Source of the DNA: Spirosoma panaciterrae DSM 21099
GTDB lineage: Bacteria > Bacteroidota > Bacteroidia > Cytophagales > Spirosomataceae
NCBI RefSeq assembly: GCF_000374025.1
Contig: NZ_KB893183.1
Location: 103,625 to 167,624 of the forward strand
Length of the DNA: 64,000 nucleotides
Direction of reading: 5' to 3'
Shown: piece by piece, positions 53,737-63,399 of the stretch
Layout of the letters: each line of letters starts with the position of its first letter
Position numbering within the stretch: the stretch's first letter is position 1
Position numbers and translations under genes: made by a program
Notes under the pieces: model-generated
Databases searched by the model: none
Told to the model about the DNA's origin: nothing
The model's input: the letters and a program-made list of their open reading frames with translations, nothing else

Positions 53737-55218
53737 ATGAAATTGAAAATCGTTATCAATGTCTGCTTAATAGCTTGGTGGGCAACTACATTATCTGTTT
53801 TTGGGCAGCAATCAACCAAACCCAATATCGTATTCATTCTGGCCGATGATCTGGGCTGGAAAGATTTGAGTTGCTATGGCAACCCATTTCATGAAACGCC
53901 CAACCTGGATAAACTGGCGCAGAACGGCGTTCGATTTACGCAGGCCTATGCCGCCTGTCCGGTCTGCTCACCTACGCGCGCGTCGATCCTGACTGGCAAA
54001 TATCCAGCCCGTTTGCGGCTCACTAATTATATCGCGGGCAATCGGGTCGATAAAGCATCGCCCGTGATTCCGCCGAAATGGGAGGCACAACTCGACGAAA
54101 AGGAAACCACCCTTGCCGAACTGCTCAAAGACAAAGGCTATACGACGGGCATGATTGGCAAATGGCACCTGCAATCGAAAGAAGCGGGAAAGCTTCAGAC
54201 CCAGGGACCGTGGGCGCAGGGTTTCGACTACAGCCGCATGATTGGTAAAAACGGGCTGGATTATTACAACTATTCCGTCCTCAAAGATTCACCTCAACAA
54301 ACTGACTATGAGGACAAGGGCACAACTTACCTGACCGATAAACTGACCGACTATGGGGTTGAGTTTATCCGGCAGAATGCCCAAAACCGAATGTCCGACG
54401 GTCAAGCGTCGGACCGTCGAGTGTCGAACCATCCCTTCTTTTTGTATCTGGCCTATTCCGCCCCGCACATTATGTTGATTCCCCGTGCCGACAAGCTGAG
54501 CAAGTATATGCAGAAGTACGAAAAATTCGGTGGCAAGTATAATCCCAACTATGGAGCTATGCTCGAAAGTCTGGACGATGGCGTTGGACGCATTATGCAA
54601 ACATTAAAAGAGCAGGGACTGCTGGAGAATACGCTTGTCATTTTCACCTCCGACAACGGCGGTCTGGGGATGGCCGAACTAGGCCCAACACCGACCACCA
54701 ACGAGCCGTTACGGAAGTGGAAAGGGCACGTATATGAAGGTGGAACCCGGATTCCGGCCATTGTAAGCTGGGACGGAAAATTGCCGAAAGGCGTTGTGTC
54801 GGATACGTATTACAGCAGCATTGATTATCTGCCAACACTTTGCGAACTGACGGGTATTACGTCGCTGCCCACGGATGTAGACGGCAAGAGCCAATGGGCA
54901 CTGTTTCAGCAACCAGACAAAACTCCGGCTTCGCAACGTCCGCTGTTCTGGCATTATCCGCACTTTTCAAACCAGATGGGTCGTCCAGCAGGGGCGGTTC
55001 GGGTGGGCGATTACAAGCTGGTAGAGTTGTATGAAACGGGCAAACTCGAACTGTATAACCTCCGGGATGACCTGCCGGAAGCCAACGACCTCTCGACGAA
55101 ACTGCCCGACAAAACCCGCGAATTGAAAAAACTGCTGTCCGATTGGCGCAGCCAGCTACAGGCGCAAATGCCCCTACCCAATCCAGATTACAACCAGGCA
55201 ACAACCGGAAAAAACTAA
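53737..55218 (+). CDS. sulfatase (S1 family)
   Basis: The 493-residue enzyme has a signal peptide (residues 1-25) and the sulfatase fold. The metal site ADDLGW is near residue 38. The formylglycine motif is CSPTRAS with Cys77, followed by GKYPARL. Further conserved features are GMIGKWHLQ (about 137-145) and FTSDNGG (about 302-308). It removes sulfate esters from the glycan after Cys77 is oxidised by a sulfatase-modifying enzyme, not present here. A palindromic segment at 54393-54414 adds an unusual polar loop (residues about 217-229). Confidence 0.92.
   Translation: MKLKIVINVCLIAWWATTLSVFGQQSTKPNIVFILADDLGWKDLSCYGNPFHETPNLDKLAQNGVRFTQAYAACPVCSPTRASILTGKYPARLRLTNYIAGNRVDKASPVIPPKWEAQLDEKETTLAELLKDKGYTTGMIGKWHLQSKEAGKLQTQGPWAQGFDYSRMIGKNGLDYYNYSVLKDSPQQTDYEDKGTTYLTDKLTDYGVEFIRQNAQNRMSDGQASDRRVSNHPFFLYLAYSAPHIMLIPRADKLSKYMQKYEKFGGKYNPNYGAMLESLDDGVGRIMQTLKEQGLLENTLVIFTSDNGGLGMAELGPTPTTNEPLRKWKGHVYEGGTRIPAIVSWDGKLPKGVVSDTYYSSIDYLPTLCELTGITSLPTDVDGKSQWALFQQPDKTPASQRPLFWHYPHFSNQMGRPAGAVRVGDYKLVELYETGKLELYNLRDDLPEANDLSTKLPDKTRELKKLLSDWRSQLQAQMPLPNPDYNQATTGKN
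54393..54414 (+). repeat. palindrome GTCCGACG/CGTCGGAC inside the sulfatase coding sequence
   Basis: A perfect 8-bp inverted repeat with a 6-base loop is read in frame as part of MSDGQASDRRVSN, between the usual sulfatase text (EFIRQNAQN) and NHPFFLYLAYS. It looks like a short palindromic repeat inserted in frame. Confidence 0.55.
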
Positions 55219-55255
55219 TACAATTGGGTTCCTGTCCTAAATTGCGCTAAAGGAT

Positions 55256-55331
55256 TTATCCATGAAATACTAAAAATTGTCAAATATCCTGTAAGTAGTT
55301 CTTAGGTCATTACTTGTCTTCTGGTAGTAAA
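55256..55331 (+). promoter_or_regulatory. shared leader element, copy 2 (upstream of esterase gene)
   Basis: This copy aligns along its whole length with 32944-33020: ACTAAAAATTGTCAAAT, TGTAAGTAGTT, 8 variable bases, TTACTTGTCTTCTGG. The -10-like GTCTT (55316-55320) is about 20 bases before the ATG at 55340, which would give a leader of only 10-14 bases. Confidence 0.55.
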
Positions 55332-55339
55332 TCCTATTT

Positions 55340-57454
55340 ATGAAACTGTTTGCGCCAACATTGCTGGCTGGCCTTTGTCTCAATCTAACCGCTTCGGCGC
55401 AGGCGCCCGATGAACTGTCCGTATTGCCGTACTGGAAATATTACAACAATCAACCGGGAGCACTGTATCGGCATTTGTGTGAGCAGGCGTTTGGGCAGTT
55501 GGCCGCGCGCAAAAAACTGATTCAGAGCCTAAAAACGCAGCAGGATTGGCAGAAACGACAGACGCTGGTACGGCAAAAGTTGCAGGAAGCCATTGGCACG
55601 TTTCCCGAAAAAACACCCCTCAACCCGGTCGTAACGGGCAAAGTCGAACGGGACGGTATCACAGTTGAAAAGCTGTATTTCGAGTCGATGCCAAACTACT
55701 ACGTCACGGCGGCTTTGTTCATGCCAGCCGGTAAACGCGAAAAACTACCCGCCATTGTGTTTTGCAGCGGTCATGGTGCCCCGGCGTTTCGGAGTGGCGT
55801 GTATCAGCAGATGGTGCTGAACTATGCCCGGAAAGGGTTTGCCGTGCTGGCCTTCGACCCCATCGGGCAGGGCGAGCGAATCCAGTATGGCAAGTCAGAC
55901 GGCGGCAAGCGTTTTAGTGATCTGAAACCCACGCTCGAACATTCGTACCCCGGTGCTCAGTCGTTTATAGTGGGGGTTGCGCCAGCCCTATACTTCATCT
56001 GGGATGGCATTCGGGCGGTCGATTATTTACTGACCCGGCCTGAAATCGACGGTACGCGGATTGGTGTAACGGGGCGGTCGGGGGGCGGCACACAAAGTGC
56101 TTATATTGCCGCGATGGACCCACGCATTCGGGCGGCTGCCCCGGAATGTTACCTCACTACTTATGATAAATTGCTCCGTTCTAACGGCCCGCAGGATGCC
56201 GAACAAATTCTGACCGGTATGCTGGCAAAAGGGCTGGACCTGGGCGATCTGGTGGAGGTACGCGCCCCACGTCCGACGCTAATGGTGACCACCACTCGCG
56301 ATATGTTCAGCATGGACGGTGCCCGCGAATTGTTCGACGAAGCCCAAAAGCCCTACAAAGCCCTGGGAGCCGAAGCCAGTCTGGACAAGGTGGAGGATGA
56401 TGCGGGTCATGCGTCAACGCCCAAAAACCGAGAAGCTACTTACGCGTTTTTTCAGAAACACCTCCAGAATCCAGGTTCCAGTGCCGATGAGAAAATCCCA
56501 CCGTTTAGTGCCGACGAACTTAAGGTAACGCCAACGGGTAACGTTTTTACGTCATTGAAAAGCGAAACGTTATTATCGTTGACCCAGAAACGAGCGGTAT
56601 CGGCGGCTCCGGAAAAGGCCATCAATATGCCATCGCAAAGTCTTATTAAACAGATAATTGCGTCATCAGGATACACTCCCCCAAAATTGGAGGAAGTGAT
56701 TTTCTCCGGGAAATTTCCGCACGAAGGCTACGATCTGGAACGGTATCTGGTAAAAGGTCCGGGGGCGTATTACCTGCCCGTCGTGTGGTTCAAACCGCAG
56801 CAAGCTACTAACAACACCATCGTGTATATCGACTCGAAAGGGAAGGCCGCAGCCGCCAGAAAAGGCGGGGTAGCCGAGCAGTTGGTCAGGGCGGGGTACA
56901 ACGTCGTGCTTCCCGACCTGAGCGGAGCGGGCGAATTGGCAAATGCTGCCCTGCCCGGTGGCGACTCGCAGATTGACAGTACGTCGCTGAACCTATGGTT
57001 TGCGGGGATACTGACCCAGAAAAGTTTGGTGGCGGTCCGGATGGAGGAGATTCAGTTATTGACCGAATTTATCCAGAAGAAAGCGGGAACAACGCCGATT
57101 TCGGCGGTGGGTGTCGGTACGTTTGTGCCAGACGTATTGCACGCTACATTACTCAACCCGTCCATCGGTCGGTTGGCGTTGCTGAATGGTCTGGCAACGT
57201 ATCGTTCGTTGCTTGAGCAGGAACAGTATTTGCCGCGTTACGTCCCGTCGGTGGTGGCCGGAGCTATTACAACGTATGACCTGCCCGATCTGGTTGCAGC
57301 ACTTGCTCCCCGAAAGGTATGGCTATCAGGCGTTGTAAACGGCAGTGGACAACCGATGACTATGTCGGAACTAGAGACTATGTATTCGAAGAAATGGAAG
57401 CACGTGAGCGTAACGGGGACAAGTGATGCGCTGGTGGAATGGTTGATGAAATAA
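55340..57454 (+). CDS. acetyl-xylan-esterase-like two-domain alpha/beta hydrolase
   Basis: The 704-residue enzyme has a signal peptide (ending near ASAQ, residue 21) and two alpha/beta-hydrolase domains. The first (residues 100-370) carries the nucleophile in GVTGRSGGGTQSAYIAA (Ser about 247) and a likely His in DDAGHAST (about 355). The second (residues 450-700) appears degenerate, with no clear GxSxG. It probably removes acetyl groups from the glycan, letting GH28 and GH78 act. It lies 31 bases before GH28 in the same direction. Confidence 0.8.
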   Translation: MKLFAPTLLAGLCLNLTASAQAPDELSVLPYWKYYNNQPGALYRHLCEQAFGQLAARKKLIQSLKTQQDWQKRQTLVRQKLQEAIGTFPEKTPLNPVVTGKVERDGITVEKLYFESMPNYYVTAALFMPAGKREKLPAIVFCSGHGAPAFRSGVYQQMVLNYARKGFAVLAFDPIGQGERIQYGKSDGGKRFSDLKPTLEHSYPGAQSFIVGVAPALYFIWDGIRAVDYLLTRPEIDGTRIGVTGRSGGGTQSAYIAAMDPRIRAAAPECYLTTYDKLLRSNGPQDAEQILTGMLAKGLDLGDLVEVRAPRPTLMVTTTRDMFSMDGARELFDEAQKPYKALGAEASLDKVEDDAGHASTPKNREATYAFFQKHLQNPGSSADEKIPPFSADELKVTPTGNVFTSLKSETLLSLTQKRAVSAAPEKAINMPSQSLIKQIIASSGYTPPKLEEVIFSGKFPHEGYDLERYLVKGPGAYYLPVVWFKPQQATNNTIVYIDSKGKAAAARKGGVAEQLVRAGYNVVLPDLSGAGELANAALPGGDSQIDSTSLNLWFAGILTQKSLVAVRMEEIQLLTEFIQKKAGTTPISAVGVGTFVPDVLHATLLNPSIGRLALLNGLATYRSLLEQEQYLPRYVPSVVAGAITTYDLPDLVAALAPRKVWLSGVVNGSGQPMTMSELETMYSKKWKHVSVTGTSDALVEWLMK

Positions 57455-57485
57455 AAAAACTGTTCAACGTTTAACATTTTCCGTC

Positions 57486-58805
57486 TTGGCAAAGCGACTG
57501 ATCTATATTGGATTGCTACTTGGGCTGGTCACGATAGGTCAGCCGCAAAACCCACCGTCCAGCGATACGTTCGACCGGCAGGTAGCGGCTGTTTTGGCGC
57601 TTATTAAAGCTCCTACGTTCCCTAAAAAAGAGTTTCGGGTTAAGGCGGGCGATGATTTTCAGAGGGATGTGAATCATGCTATTGAAGCTTGTCACAAGGC
57701 CGGAGGTGGACGGGTTGTCGTTCCCAAAGGCGAGTACGTTTGCAATGGTCCGGTTCGGATGCTGTCGAGCGTAAATCTACATTTGTCTGACGGGGTAGTC
57801 ATTCGGTTTGGAACAAATCCGGCTGATTATCTGCCCGTTGTGCAGGTGCGTTGGGAAGGCACCGTTTGTTACAATTTTTCGCCCCTGATTTACGCTAACG
57901 GACAGAAAAACATCGCCATTACGGGAAATGGTACGTTCGACGGGCAGGCCGACCAATTCTGGTTTGCCTGGAAAAAACAACCCAACGGTGATGATCAGGA
58001 AAAGGCTAAAACAATCCTGCGAAAAATGGGTGAAACGGGCGTACCGGAAAGCGAACGGATATTTGGCGAAGGCTACAAATTACGTCCTACGCTGCTCGAA
58101 TTTTACGACTGTGAAGGCATTCTGCTCGATGGGTTTACGGCCCGGCAAAGTCCATTCTGGACCATTCATCCGGTATTCTCGAAAAACATCACGATCCGCA
58201 ACCTTACCATCGGTCACGGCATCACCAACGACGACGGCATTGACCCCGATTCGTGCGAAGACGTATTGATTGAAAACGGCAATATCAGTACGGATGATGA
58301 CCCGATTTCTATCAAGGCCGGTCGCGATCAGGATGCCTGGAAACGCCGGGGGACCCGTAACGTGGTGGTGCGAAACTGTACGCTGCGGTCGCGGATTGCC
58401 AACGGCTTTTGTGTAGGGTCCGAACTGTCGGGCGGGGTCGAAAACGTTTGGGTCGATCACTGCACGATGCCAAATGTCACGCAGGGTATCACGCTGAAAG
58501 CCAACCTCGACCGGGGTGGATTTGTACGTAATGTGTGGGTGCGTAATGTCACGATTGACAGTTGTCGGCAGGCGGCCATTCGGATGCAAATGGACTACCA
58601 CAGCTACCGGGGTGGCAACTTCCCACCCGATTTCGACCAGATTACGTTTGAAAACGTTCATGTGCGCTCGGCACGTGATTATGGCTGGTGGTTAGTGGGT
58701 GTGCCATCCAAACCCATCGGGCTGGTGACGATGCGCAACGTCGTGATCGACCAAAGTGGCAAAGGCAACAAGAGTGAGTTAACCAATTTACAAACAGATC
58801 AATAA
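57486..58805 (+). CDS. GH28 polygalacturonase-like glycoside hydrolase
   Basis: The 439-residue enzyme has a signal-like start (MAKRLIYIGLLLGLVTIG) from a TTG at 57486, the only start that fits, and a right-handed beta-helix. GH28 catalytic elements are NDDGIDPDSC (about 244-253) with the NxD aspartate, TDDDPISIKAG (about 266-276) and the lysine motif GITLKANLDRGG (about 334). The usual His-containing third motif appears as NGFCVGSELSGG, so substrate specificity may differ from classical polygalacturonase, perhaps rhamnogalacturonan. It acts on pectic backbones. Confidence 0.85.
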   Translation: MAKRLIYIGLLLGLVTIGQPQNPPSSDTFDRQVAAVLALIKAPTFPKKEFRVKAGDDFQRDVNHAIEACHKAGGGRVVVPKGEYVCNGPVRMLSSVNLHLSDGVVIRFGTNPADYLPVVQVRWEGTVCYNFSPLIYANGQKNIAITGNGTFDGQADQFWFAWKKQPNGDDQEKAKTILRKMGETGVPESERIFGEGYKLRPTLLEFYDCEGILLDGFTARQSPFWTIHPVFSKNITIRNLTIGHGITNDDGIDPDSCEDVLIENGNISTDDDPISIKAGRDQDAWKRRGTRNVVVRNCTLRSRIANGFCVGSELSGGVENVWVDHCTMPNVTQGITLKANLDRGGFVRNVWVRNVTIDSCRQAAIRMQMDYHSYRGGNFPPDFDQITFENVHVRSARDYGWWLVGVPSKPIGLVTMRNVVIDQSGKGNKSELTNLQTDQ

Positions 58806-58817
58806 CTTCTTTTCGAT

Positions 58818-60203
58818 ATGCAACGTAGAGACTTTTTATCCGCAACCCTGGCCAGTGCTGCCGCTTCGGCTTCACTGCCGGCTGCCGCTTTGGCACAGAC
58901 TGTATCCGCACCAGCAGCCAATACGATCAGCGAAGCCGCCCGCGAAATCCCGGTGGTCGATACCTACGATGTGATTGTTTGTGGAGCAGGCCCGGCGGGG
59001 GTGGCTGCAGCTATCGAAGCCGGACGAACGGGGGCCAAAACCCTGCTACTGGAAGTTCATGGGTGTCTGGGGGGCGTCTGGACGTCGGGTTGCCTGACCT
59101 GGATCATCGACAATAAAAATAAGAAAGGGCTGGTTGCCGAAATCAAGGACGGGCTTCGGTTGAAAAAGGGAGCCGCTACCGTACCTACAGGTAGCACGTT
59201 CTCGTTCGACGTCGAACAAATGAAAATTCTGCTGGAAGAACTATGCCTGAAAGCCAACGTAACGGTACGTTTGTTTACCCGGCTGGTATCGGCAGCGCAA
59301 AAAGACGGACGGCTAACCCATATCGTTACCGAATCGAAATCCGGGCGGGAGGCCTGGGGCGGCAAAATCTTCATCGACTGTACAGGCGATGGCGATTTGG
59401 CAGCTCGTGCGGGTTGTAACTTCGACTACGGCGACAGTGCCGGTCAGGGGCAACCCATGAGTATGCTGTGTTTGATTTCGGGCGTTAAGTACAACGAAAT
59501 CAAAGACTTTATCCGCGACGAAGCCGACAGCAAAGTTGGTTCTCCATCGAAAAAACGATTGGAGGAAGCCATTATCAAGGGTGGTCATAAACCTTCCTAC
59601 GCCCGGCCCAGCCTGCACCCGATTTACGACGACCTGCTAATGCTGATGGCGAATCATGAGTACGGTTATAACGGAACCAATGCTAGCCAAGTGACCGAAG
59701 CGACACTGAAAGGGCGGGCCGAAGTGCATCAGATCATCCACAGTCTACAATCATTAGGTGGGCCGTGGGAGAATCTGCGGCTCATGGCTACGGGTGAACA
59801 AATTGGGGTTCGGGAAAGCCGTCGGATTCATGGACTGTATACCGTATCGCGCCTGGATCTGATAAAAGGGTCACGGTTTGAGGACGCGGTTTGCCGGGTT
59901 ACGTTTGGGGTAGATGTGCATTCGGTGAAGAAAGAAGACGAAACCACCACTCAATACAGCCGGGGCACTTCCAGCAAACCTTACGACATTCCGGTGCGAT
60001 CCCTGATTGCTAAAGATGTACAGGGCCTGATGATGGCTGGTCGGTGTATTAGTGGTGATTTTGTGGCCCATTCGAGCTACCGTGTTACAGGCAATGCGGC
60101 CTACATGGGGCAGGCAGCCGGACGGGTAGCAGCCCTAGCGGCAAAGAAGAATCTTTTGCCACAGCATGTGAACTGGTCAGATGTAAACTGGTCGGTGGAA
60201 TAG
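58818..60203 (+). CDS. periplasmic FAD-dependent oxidoreductase
   Basis: The 461-residue protein starts with a Tat-like signal (MQRRDFLSATLASAAASA) and a Rossmann FAD site (VIVCGAGPAGVAAAIEAGR, residues 54-72). The C-terminal FAD motif is LMMAGRCISGDFVAHSSYR near residue 410. It belongs to the FAD_oxidored family linked to sugar or acid metabolism in Bacteroidota glycan loci. The substrate is unknown. It follows GH28 by 12 bases, suggesting co-transcription. Confidence 0.85.
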   Translation: MQRRDFLSATLASAAASASLPAAALAQTVSAPAANTISEAAREIPVVDTYDVIVCGAGPAGVAAAIEAGRTGAKTLLLEVHGCLGGVWTSGCLTWIIDNKNKKGLVAEIKDGLRLKKGAATVPTGSTFSFDVEQMKILLEELCLKANVTVRLFTRLVSAAQKDGRLTHIVTESKSGREAWGGKIFIDCTGDGDLAARAGCNFDYGDSAGQGQPMSMLCLISGVKYNEIKDFIRDEADSKVGSPSKKRLEEAIIKGGHKPSYARPSLHPIYDDLLMLMANHEYGYNGTNASQVTEATLKGRAEVHQIIHSLQSLGGPWENLRLMATGEQIGVRESRRIHGLYTVSRLDLIKGSRFEDAVCRVTFGVDVHSVKKEDETTTQYSRGTSSKPYDIPVRSLIAKDVQGLMMAGRCISGDFVAHSSYRVTGNAAYMGQAAGRVAALAAKKNLLPQHVNWSDVNWSVE

Positions 60204-60350
60204 CCGCGTATGAATAACTAGGATACACAATGGAGCCACTTATTACCCAGCAGAGAGACGAATTGGATGTGGTTCGCTACAGCACGACAATTAGCTGGAT
60301 CAGCTTTCCCTAAATCCTTTCTTCAATTACCTCTGCCCCCTTCCCTTTTC

Positions 60351-62732
60351 ATGAGAACAAAGTACTTGTTAATCCTCTTATTACTGTGCCAATTTACTTA
60401 TGGTCAGACGCAGTCTAGCAAAAGTTTCTGGCAGCAAAACTTCTGGACGGCAAAGTGGATTGCTCACCCGACGGCAGGGAGTAAAGCGTATGGCATTTAT
60501 CACTTCCGCAAAACGCTCGACATCCTGCAAAAACCCGCTCGATTTATCGTGCATGTATCGGCTGATAATCGCTACGAGCTGTTTGTCAACGGAAAAGCAG
60601 TATCGGCAGGGCCAGCTCGTGGCAACTGGCAAAGCTGGTATTACGAGACTATCGATCTGGCTCCCTACCTGAAAACCGGCTCCAATATTGTTGCCGCTAA
60701 GGTCTGGAACATGGGCGAAGGAACGCCCGTTGCCCAGATCAGTTATCAGACTGGGTTTATTGTACAGGGCGATACCGACGCGGAAAAACCGATCAACACC
60801 AACGAAAGCTGGAAAGTGTATCAGAACCCAGCCTATACCCCGATCAAAAACGACATTGCCAAGTTTCGTCAATTTATGGTGGTTGGTGATGGCGACCGGG
60901 TCGATGGGCAACGTTACCCCTGGGGATGGGAGTTGCCGACGTTTAACGATCAGGACTGGGTGGCGGCTGCCAACCTCCGTTTTAGAGCCAAACCCCGCGC
61001 CCTGGGCAACGATGGTTTCTGGCAGCTCACTCCCCGCACGATTCCGATGATGGACGACCATCCGCAACGACTCCATAGCGTTCGGCGGGTTGACAATGGT
61101 GCCATGACGGATGCCTTCCTGCAAGGGAAATCATCCGTGACCATCCCCGCCCGAACCAAATCCGTTTTTCTGCTTGACAATGGTGTACTGACCAATGCGT
61201 ATCCCGAACTGACCGTCAGTAGCGGAAAAGGAGCCAGTATTACCCTATCCTATGCCGAAGCTATGATGGACGCCAAACGCCAGAAAGGGAATCGCAACGA
61301 GATTGATGGGCGGGTGCTGTTCGGTTTCGACGACCAGTTTATCAGCGATGGTGGCCAGAAGCGTACCTTTCGGCCGCTTTGGTTCCGAACCTACCGATAC
61401 CTCCAGCTTACGGTTGAAACGCTGGACAAACCGCTGATTCTAAACGACCTGATTGGACGATACACGGGTTATCCATTTCAGAATAAAGCCCGGTTTGTCA
61501 GCAGTGACACCAGCCTGCGGCCTATCTGGGACGTAGGCTGGCGGACGGCTCTCCTATGTGCGGGAGAAAACTACTATGATTGCCCGTATTATGAACAACT
61601 CCAATACGTAGCCGATACCCGCGTGCAGGCCCTGATTTCGCTCTACATAACGGGCGACGACCGGCTGATGCGGAAAGCCATTACCGATTTTTATCAGAGC
61701 CGTTTTAGCGACGGACTTACACAAAGCCGGTATCCATCGGCTATTTTTCAGACAATTCCGCCCTTCTCGCTGTTCTGGGTCTGTATGGTGCATGACTACT
61801 GGATGCACCGGCAGGACGATGCATTCATTAAATCCATGCTGCCTGCCATCGAAAGCGTGCTGGCCTGGCACGAACAGCGGCTGGCACCGAACGGCTTAAA
61901 TGGCCCCCTGGAATGGTGGAATTTTGTGGATTGGGCCAAGTGGAACGCAAACGACGAAACAGCTGGGGGCGTTCCAGCCGGTGCTCGTCGGGGTGGTTCC
62001 AGCGTGCTGACCTTGCAACAGGTATACACGTTGGGCATGGCAGCTGAGCTGTTCGATCATTATGGGCAGCGGGACAAAGCGGCTCATTACCGCGCTATGG
62101 CCGGATGGATGAAAAAAGCGGTGCTGGATCGCTGCTGGGATGCTGCCAAAGGATTGTTCGCTGATACGCCCGATAAGACTAGCTTTAGTCAACATGCCAA
62201 CATCCTGGCCGTACTGACCAATGCGATTCCGATCAGTCAGCAAACCGCTCTGGTTCGCAAAACTATCAAGGATTCGACTCTGACGCAGGCTACGTTTTAC
62301 TTTAAATTTTACCTGTTTCAAGCTTTGAAAAAAGCAGGCATAGGCGATGAGTACATCGTGCAGCTAAAGCCCTGGTACGATATGCTGGCCATGGGCCTAA
62401 CCACCTTCGCCGAAAACCCCGAACCCACCCGATCTGATTGCCATGCCTGGAGTGCCTCACCTTTATACGAGTTTTTGTCGACCGTGTGCGGCATTAACCC
62501 TGCCTCGCCAGGCTTCCAAACGGTCCGTATCGAACCTTATTTAGGGGCGTTGCAATTTGCCGAAGGAAAATTACCTCATCAGTGGGGGGATATTGCTGTT
62601 CATTTCGACAAAACACCAGCAGGTGGTCTGAAAGGCACCGTCACCTTACCCGCGACACTGACTGGGAACTTGCACTGGAAAGGGAAAACCATATCCCTGA
62701 AGCCTGGGCAACAGACCATTCATATTCCTTAA
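60351..62732 (+). CDS. alpha-L-rhamnosidase-like (GH78 type)
   Basis: This roughly 793-residue enzyme starts at ATG 60351 with a signal peptide (MRTKYLLILLLLCQFTYGQ); longer in-frame starts upstream lack one. The N-terminal part holds beta-sandwich domains (WIAHPTAGSKAYGIYHFRKT near residue 38). The catalytic (alpha/alpha)6 domain spans residues 400-700, with GENYYDCPYYEQLQYVADTR (about 403-422) and GPLEWWNFVDWAKW (about 517-530), typical of GH78. It removes alpha-L-rhamnose and fits an acidic, rhamnose-containing glycan. Confidence 0.87.
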   Translation: MRTKYLLILLLLCQFTYGQTQSSKSFWQQNFWTAKWIAHPTAGSKAYGIYHFRKTLDILQKPARFIVHVSADNRYELFVNGKAVSAGPARGNWQSWYYETIDLAPYLKTGSNIVAAKVWNMGEGTPVAQISYQTGFIVQGDTDAEKPINTNESWKVYQNPAYTPIKNDIAKFRQFMVVGDGDRVDGQRYPWGWELPTFNDQDWVAAANLRFRAKPRALGNDGFWQLTPRTIPMMDDHPQRLHSVRRVDNGAMTDAFLQGKSSVTIPARTKSVFLLDNGVLTNAYPELTVSSGKGASITLSYAEAMMDAKRQKGNRNEIDGRVLFGFDDQFISDGGQKRTFRPLWFRTYRYLQLTVETLDKPLILNDLIGRYTGYPFQNKARFVSSDTSLRPIWDVGWRTALLCAGENYYDCPYYEQLQYVADTRVQALISLYITGDDRLMRKAITDFYQSRFSDGLTQSRYPSAIFQTIPPFSLFWVCMVHDYWMHRQDDAFIKSMLPAIESVLAWHEQRLAPNGLNGPLEWWNFVDWAKWNANDETAGGVPAGARRGGSSVLTLQQVYTLGMAAELFDHYGQRDKAAHYRAMAGWMKKAVLDRCWDAAKGLFADTPDKTSFSQHANILAVLTNAIPISQQTALVRKTIKDSTLTQATFYFKFYLFQALKKAGIGDEYIVQLKPWYDMLAMGLTTFAENPEPTRSDCHAWSASPLYEFLSTVCGINPASPGFQTVRIEPYLGALQFAEGKLPHQWGDIAVHFDKTPAGGLKGTVTLPATLTGNLHWKGKTISLKPGQQTIHIP

Positions 62733-62782
62733 CCGAACCGTAATTCTGCCGACTCAACACCTTTAACTATACTCCCCTAACT

Positions 62783-63184
62783 ATGGCAAAACTTATTATT
62801 CATCAGGCTATTGAAAACCTCGACTGGTTACGCTCGCATTGGGGTAGTGACATCAAGAGAATCTTTTTTATTTACGATACCCCAGCAACAACCGTTCGTG
62901 GTTTTCACCGTCACAAGACGTGTCGGATGGTCTTAACTTGCCTGACAGGCTCGGTACAGATTTATATCCAGAACTCAGAGATGGATCAGCACTTTCGGCT
63001 TGATTCGCCCACGCAAACGCTTCTGGTAGAACCTACCGACTGGCGGGTGATGCACAATTTTTCGGCAGATGCTATGCTGCTCGTTTTTGCAGATCAGATT
63101 TATGTGGATACTACGTACATAGAGGTCCCTTACAGGTGCTGTCAATACTACGCACTGTCTTATCTTGAAATCGAAGGATTGTAA
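62783..63184 (+). CDS. FdtA/WxcM-like sugar 3,4-ketoisomerase cupin
   Basis: The 133-residue cupin resembles the dTDP-sugar 3,4-ketoisomerase family (FdtA/QdtA). The motif RGFHRHKTCRMVL (about residue 42) carries the expected catalytic histidines, and VEPTDWRVMHNFSADAMLLVFADQIY is the conserved C-terminal barrel text. The tail (YRCCQYYALSYLEIEGL) differs from typical members. Such enzymes act in biosynthesis of deoxyamino-sugars, so its place at the end of a degradation locus is unusual. Confidence 0.75.
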   Translation: MAKLIIHQAIENLDWLRSHWGSDIKRIFFIYDTPATTVRGFHRHKTCRMVLTCLTGSVQIYIQNSEMDQHFRLDSPTQTLLVEPTDWRVMHNFSADAMLLVFADQIYVDTTYIEVPYRCCQYYALSYLEIEGL

Positions 63185-63198
63185 TGTGACTTTTCCTG

Positions 63199-63213
63199 AA
63201 ATCGCTCGATTGT
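63199..63213 (+). repeat. 15-mer inverted repeat, right copy
   Basis: AAATCGCTCGATTGT is the exact reverse complement of 32875-32889, placing an inverted pair at the two flanks of the utilisation locus. Confidence 0.5.
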
Positions 63214-63399
63214 GCGTCTACCATTGAACACCGTATGCTATGAACAAGTGTTGACGGTTATTCAAAACCGGTCAATAGCAACCCAACCTCTCCCCTATTC
63301 AAAATCGGTCAATTAACTGTCAATAATACTAATTTTCTAAACCCATTTACTGTCTGTAAATAAAGCAGTTGGCTTTGATTTGGCCATTTTGTAAAAACC

